DNA of 64,000 nt. Source: a virus. Position 1 is the first letter of the stretch. Every line of letters starts with the position of its first letter. A program made the translations under genes and the position numbers. The stretch spans positions 1 through 64,000 of the IMG/VR virus record IMGVR_UViG_3300023442_000001, one strand, 5' to 3'. The notes beneath the pieces are model-generated. The model had not been told where the DNA came from. It saw only the letters and a program-made list of their open reading frames with translations, and searched no databases. Shown in pieces: positions 61,440-64,000 of this stretch.

Positions 61440-64000
61440 TTTTGTCTCCCTTGGTTGATGGTTGGTCAACGATTTCTATCCCGATTACTTTCAAATATGA
61501 ATCAAATAAATTTACAATTTCTGGTGTTTTTATTTCTTCATTTGATTCAGTTTCATTTATTAAATGTTTGACATAAGCAAAACTATCTGAACGTAAGAAA
61601 AATTCTTGTAATGTTTTAGGCATATCTAAAGCAATAAGACATGCCGCTTCCATTTCTCCAAATCTTTGACCGCCTTTATTCCTCTTTCCTCCTAATGGTT
61701 GGAGCGTCCGTTTTGAATATGGCCCAATAGATCGAGCAGCTAATTTATTTTTAGCAATATGATTTAATTTCATTATATACATATAACCTAAAGCAATATC
61801 AAAACTTTTATTTAATTTAGGATCATAAATAGTTTCTTCAAAATCCCGCCCAACATATTCTAATGCTTTTTGAATATTTTCATATTTTGGAGATTCGAAT
61901 GGATACAGAAGTAAATAAAGATTATTTAAAAAGTCTTCGGTTATTTCTTTGATTTCTAATAATTTCTTAAAATCTGCTACCATTTTTTGATCTTTTGTTG
62001 GATCGATTAACTTAATAAAATCAAATATATATTCTTTAATCTTAAAGGATGGTTCATTATTTCTTAACATTTTTTTGGCATTTTCGCGGACATGATGAAA
62101 TGCCCACCCTAAATGTAATTCAAATAATTGTCCTAAATTCATTCGGGAGATGATTCCTAATGGATTGATAATCATCTCTAATGGTTGATCGTCCTTTGTT
62201 TTAGGCATTTCTTTGTCAGGAACGATCTTGGTGATTACACCCTTTCCTCCATGTCGATTTGCTAGCTTATCTCCCAAACTAATATAATCCTTATAAATAA
62301 GATTAAATTTAAATAACACACCATTAATCTTTTCGCCTTTATATTTTAGGCGACCAATATAATCGAAAACATTAAGATTCCATTTATCACAAAGATATTT
62401 ATACTGATCTGATTTCTTTCCATATGATTGTTCAATTATTTTTTTGATTTTATTATTTCGTTCAGATTCTTTGCTAATTCTATGTTCGATAAAATTATTA
62501 AATGCTCGGATAGTTGTATTCCATTCATTTGGATAGATATGAAGATCACCCACAAGATAAGTTTTCTTAGCTACATGTGTTATTTCATCTAATAAAATTT
62601 TATCACTATCTTGAGCATATTTATATGGGATAGATTTAATCCTTGCATAAAAACTTCCCTGATTAATAGTTTCTAATTCTTCGTAAAGTGGTTTGTCATT
62701 ATCCAATAACAGAAGAACTTGATCTGGAGTTAGTAAAATTTCTTTTTCTTCGATATGTAGAGACGTTAATTTTTTAGCAGCCGACTCGGAAATTACAATT
62801 CCGTCTTCATAATTATAACCATTAATCATAATTCCTGTTAAAAGATTTTTTCCAAACATTAAAATATCATTATAATAATGAGAATACGCTAAGATATCTC
62901 CCTTATTAAATTTTCCATTGTCGATAAGGTCCGGATTTACATAAAATAAAGATAAATTGTCTTGAATATTGATTGGACCGATTCGAATAATATCAACTTC
63001 ACCATTTTTATATGCCACAATGAGCATACTCATTTCATCTAAATAAACGACTTCACCATCATCTTTAGCGACTTTCACTGTTTCCGATTCGACCAAAAAT
63101 TCTTTCTGTGCTTTTGTAGCGATTAATGGTCTTTCGAATTCTTCTAAAGGAATAGCTTGCCGCATCTGTGATGCAGCCATTTGTAATCGAGTTTGGTCGT
63201 TATGTTCAATAAATGGAGTTAATAACGGAATTGTAACAATATTTGTTTCTTCATTAATTTCTTCTGAAAATCGTCCCGTTTCATCTAATTTACAATTTGG
63301 AATTAAACTTTGAATAATTCCACAATTATCTCTATCAGGTGTATCTACAGGATCTATACGACCATACATCGAATCATGTAAATCTCTAAATTTTGGTGGT
63401 ATATTATCCCTATTAAATGAATTAGGTCCAATTAATGTACTTCGGACTTTTTTTGTTAGAAAATCAATTGGGTTAATAGAGAAATCATATTGAATGACAT
63501 TACTCTGATTACAATGACTTAAAAGAATTTGTTTATTGATTTTAAATCGTGGTTTATGTCTCCTATTATGCAGCGCAAATTCAAATAATTTTGAAATAAT
63601 TATAGGTAAAAATGATTCTGATTGAACTCGTTTATTACGATAATCCAAATCGTCAATAAAAATATTATTTTCTAAAATATGCATAAATTCATCTACAATA
63701 TTATCTGTATGTAAAAATTGAGAATTGATAATATCTATTTTAGGGGCTAAATTTAAAGCATATAAAAAGTCATCCCCTTTATTATATACATCTGTTTCCG
63801 AAATATAAGATCCAATTTCCCTAATCAAATCTGAATCATCCATCTCAGATGATTCTTCAGCTATTAATTGAAGTTCTTCTAAAAATGAATTATACAAATT
63901 ATGTGCGTTTTCATTGGGTTTAAATGAAAAAGATCGATCCCTTAGAAAATAATAAAATATTAAGGATGCAGGACAATACTTTCCTAAAAAGTTAATATAA
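61432..64000 (-). CDS. RNA polymerase beta subunit, N-terminus outside the window
   Basis: The frame stays open to the right edge, so the TTG at 63897 is not the start; at least 855 residues are visible. In order, the conserved beta motifs are MYGRIDPVDTPDRDNCGI (63300-63370), FIEHNDQTRLQMAASQMRQA, YNYEDGIVISES (about 62790-62820), GDKLANRHGGKGVITKI with the two catalytic Lys (62221-62280), and LAARSIGPYSKRTLQPLGGK, then GGQRFGEMEAACL near the end. Compared with bacterial RpoB, the His in the HARSTGP motif is Ala. The protein is much closer to bacterial beta than the phiKZ-type subunits are, as far as I can judge by eye. No beta' subunit is in view. Confidence 0.9.
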   Translation of the reverse strand, partial: YINFLGKYCPASLIFYYFLRDRSFSFKPNENAHNLYNSFLEELQLIAEESSEMDDSDLIREIGSYISETDVYNKGDDFLYALNLAPKIDIINSQFLHTDNIVDEFMHILENNIFIDDLDYRNKRVQSESFLPIIISKLFEFALHNRRHKPRFKINKQILLSHCNQSNVIQYDFSINPIDFLTKKVRSTLIGPNSFNRDNIPPKFRDLHDSMYGRIDPVDTPDRDNCGIIQSLIPNCKLDETGRFSEEINEETNIVTIPLLTPFIEHNDQTRLQMAASQMRQAIPLEEFERPLIATKAQKEFLVESETVKVAKDDGEVVYLDEMSMLIVAYKNGEVDIIRIGPINIQDNLSLFYVNPDLIDNGKFNKGDILAYSHYYNDILMFGKNLLTGIMINGYNYEDGIVISESAAKKLTSLHIEEKEILLTPDQVLLLLDNDKPLYEELETINQGSFYARIKSIPYKYAQDSDKILLDEITHVAKKTYLVGDLHIYPNEWNTTIRAFNNFIEHRISKESERNNKIKKIIEQSYGKKSDQYKYLCDKWNLNVFDYIGRLKYKGEKINGVLFKFNLIYKDYISLGDKLANRHGGKGVITKIVPDKEMPKTKDDQPLEMIINPLGIISRMNLGQLFELHLGWAFHHVRENAKKMLRNNEPSFKIKEYIFDFIKLIDPTKDQKMVADFKKLLEIKEITEDFLNNLYLLLYPFESPKYENIQKALEYVGRDFEETIYDPKLNKSFDIALGYMYIMKLNHIAKNKLAARSIGPYSKRTLQPLGGKRNKGGQRFGEMEAACLIALDMPKTLQEFFLRSDSFAYVKHLINETESNEEIKTPEIVNLFDSYLKVIGIEIVDQPSTKGDKND

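Noticed and set aside
61440-61469. TTG start of the gene following RNA polymerase beta
   Set aside because: The GGGAGAC ribosome site lies downstream of it and in front of ATG 61439.
1-64000. Alternative genetic code (as in some huge phages)
   Set aside because: TAA, TGA and TAG all end well-supported genes with following ribosome sites; no in-frame stops break conserved genes.
1-64000. tRNA or rRNA genes
   Set aside because: No cloverleaf-like sequence with a T-loop was noticed on either strand by eye; a dedicated tRNA scan was not possible.

Overview
The window looks like part of a large, AT-rich, contractile-tailed (myovirus) phage genome. I judge GC by eye at about one third. It encodes a tail sheath, a tail tube candidate, gp25-like and gp6-like baseplate wedge proteins, a hub protein, a tape measure protein and the large terminase, together with an unusually bacterial-looking RNA polymerase beta subunit that runs off the right edge. 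The standard genetic code is used (TAA, TGA and TAG all end genes) and ribosome binding sites are of the AGGAGG type. A low-GC, possibly Gram-positive host is plausible from the type of tail-protein repeats and from the codon use, but the sequence does not prove it. No capsid, portal, prohead protease, tRNA or CRISPR array was seen.

Layout. (1) 1-11508, plus strand: the end of a giant repeat-rich tail protein, then small proteins, an M15 peptidase, a coiled-coil membrane protein, a FeeM-like acyltransferase, a permuted NlpC/P60 protein, two membrane proteins (one PrsW/CPBP-like) and a DUF192 protein. (2) 11562-26005, plus: four fibre or tailspike families (three fibres, three beta-helix tailspikes) ending in a very strong terminator. 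(3) 26008-35768, plus: two tail-tip proteins, a metallophosphoesterase, a holin-like protein, a papain-like protease, a nucleotidyltransferase, an APS kinase fused to DUF2061, a SLOG protein and small proteins. (4) 35736-38574, plus: a structural protein and the tail sheath. (5) 38573-41756, mostly minus: an accessory island of small genes, membrane microproteins and a decayed duplication. (6) 41907-50442, plus: a HAD phosphatase, tail tube, a strongly codon-biased membrane protein, a tail assembly/baseplate protein, gp25, gp6 and others. (7) 58361-50420, minus: hub, terminase, a HExxH protein, tape measure and a baseplate/tube protein. (8) 64000-58447, minus: RNA polymerase beta and four genes that look non-structural.

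The most striking signal is a sequence repeated eight times, G-rich then TGAGAACAAA, often followed by G and then TGA. It always lies 39-96 bases before the first gene of a structural transcription unit and always in that gene's orientation. Two copies sit directly behind a terminator. I propose that it is the late promoter read by a phage RNA polymerase, of which the beta subunit at the right edge may be a part. Its AACA core followed at six bases by T resembles the published late promoter of Bacillus phage AR9. The motif is absent from the accessory island and from the visible RNA polymerase operon, so it separates late structural units from the rest.

Together the late genes build a contractile tail with an unusually diverse adsorption apparatus: at least seven fibre or spike proteins, with shared anchors, shared tips, His-x-His repeats and recent duplications. 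Accessory enzymes (papain-like protease, PrsW-like protein, FeeM-like acyltransferase, nucleotidyltransferase plus APS-kinase-like pair) lie inside the late operons rather than in a separate metabolic cluster.
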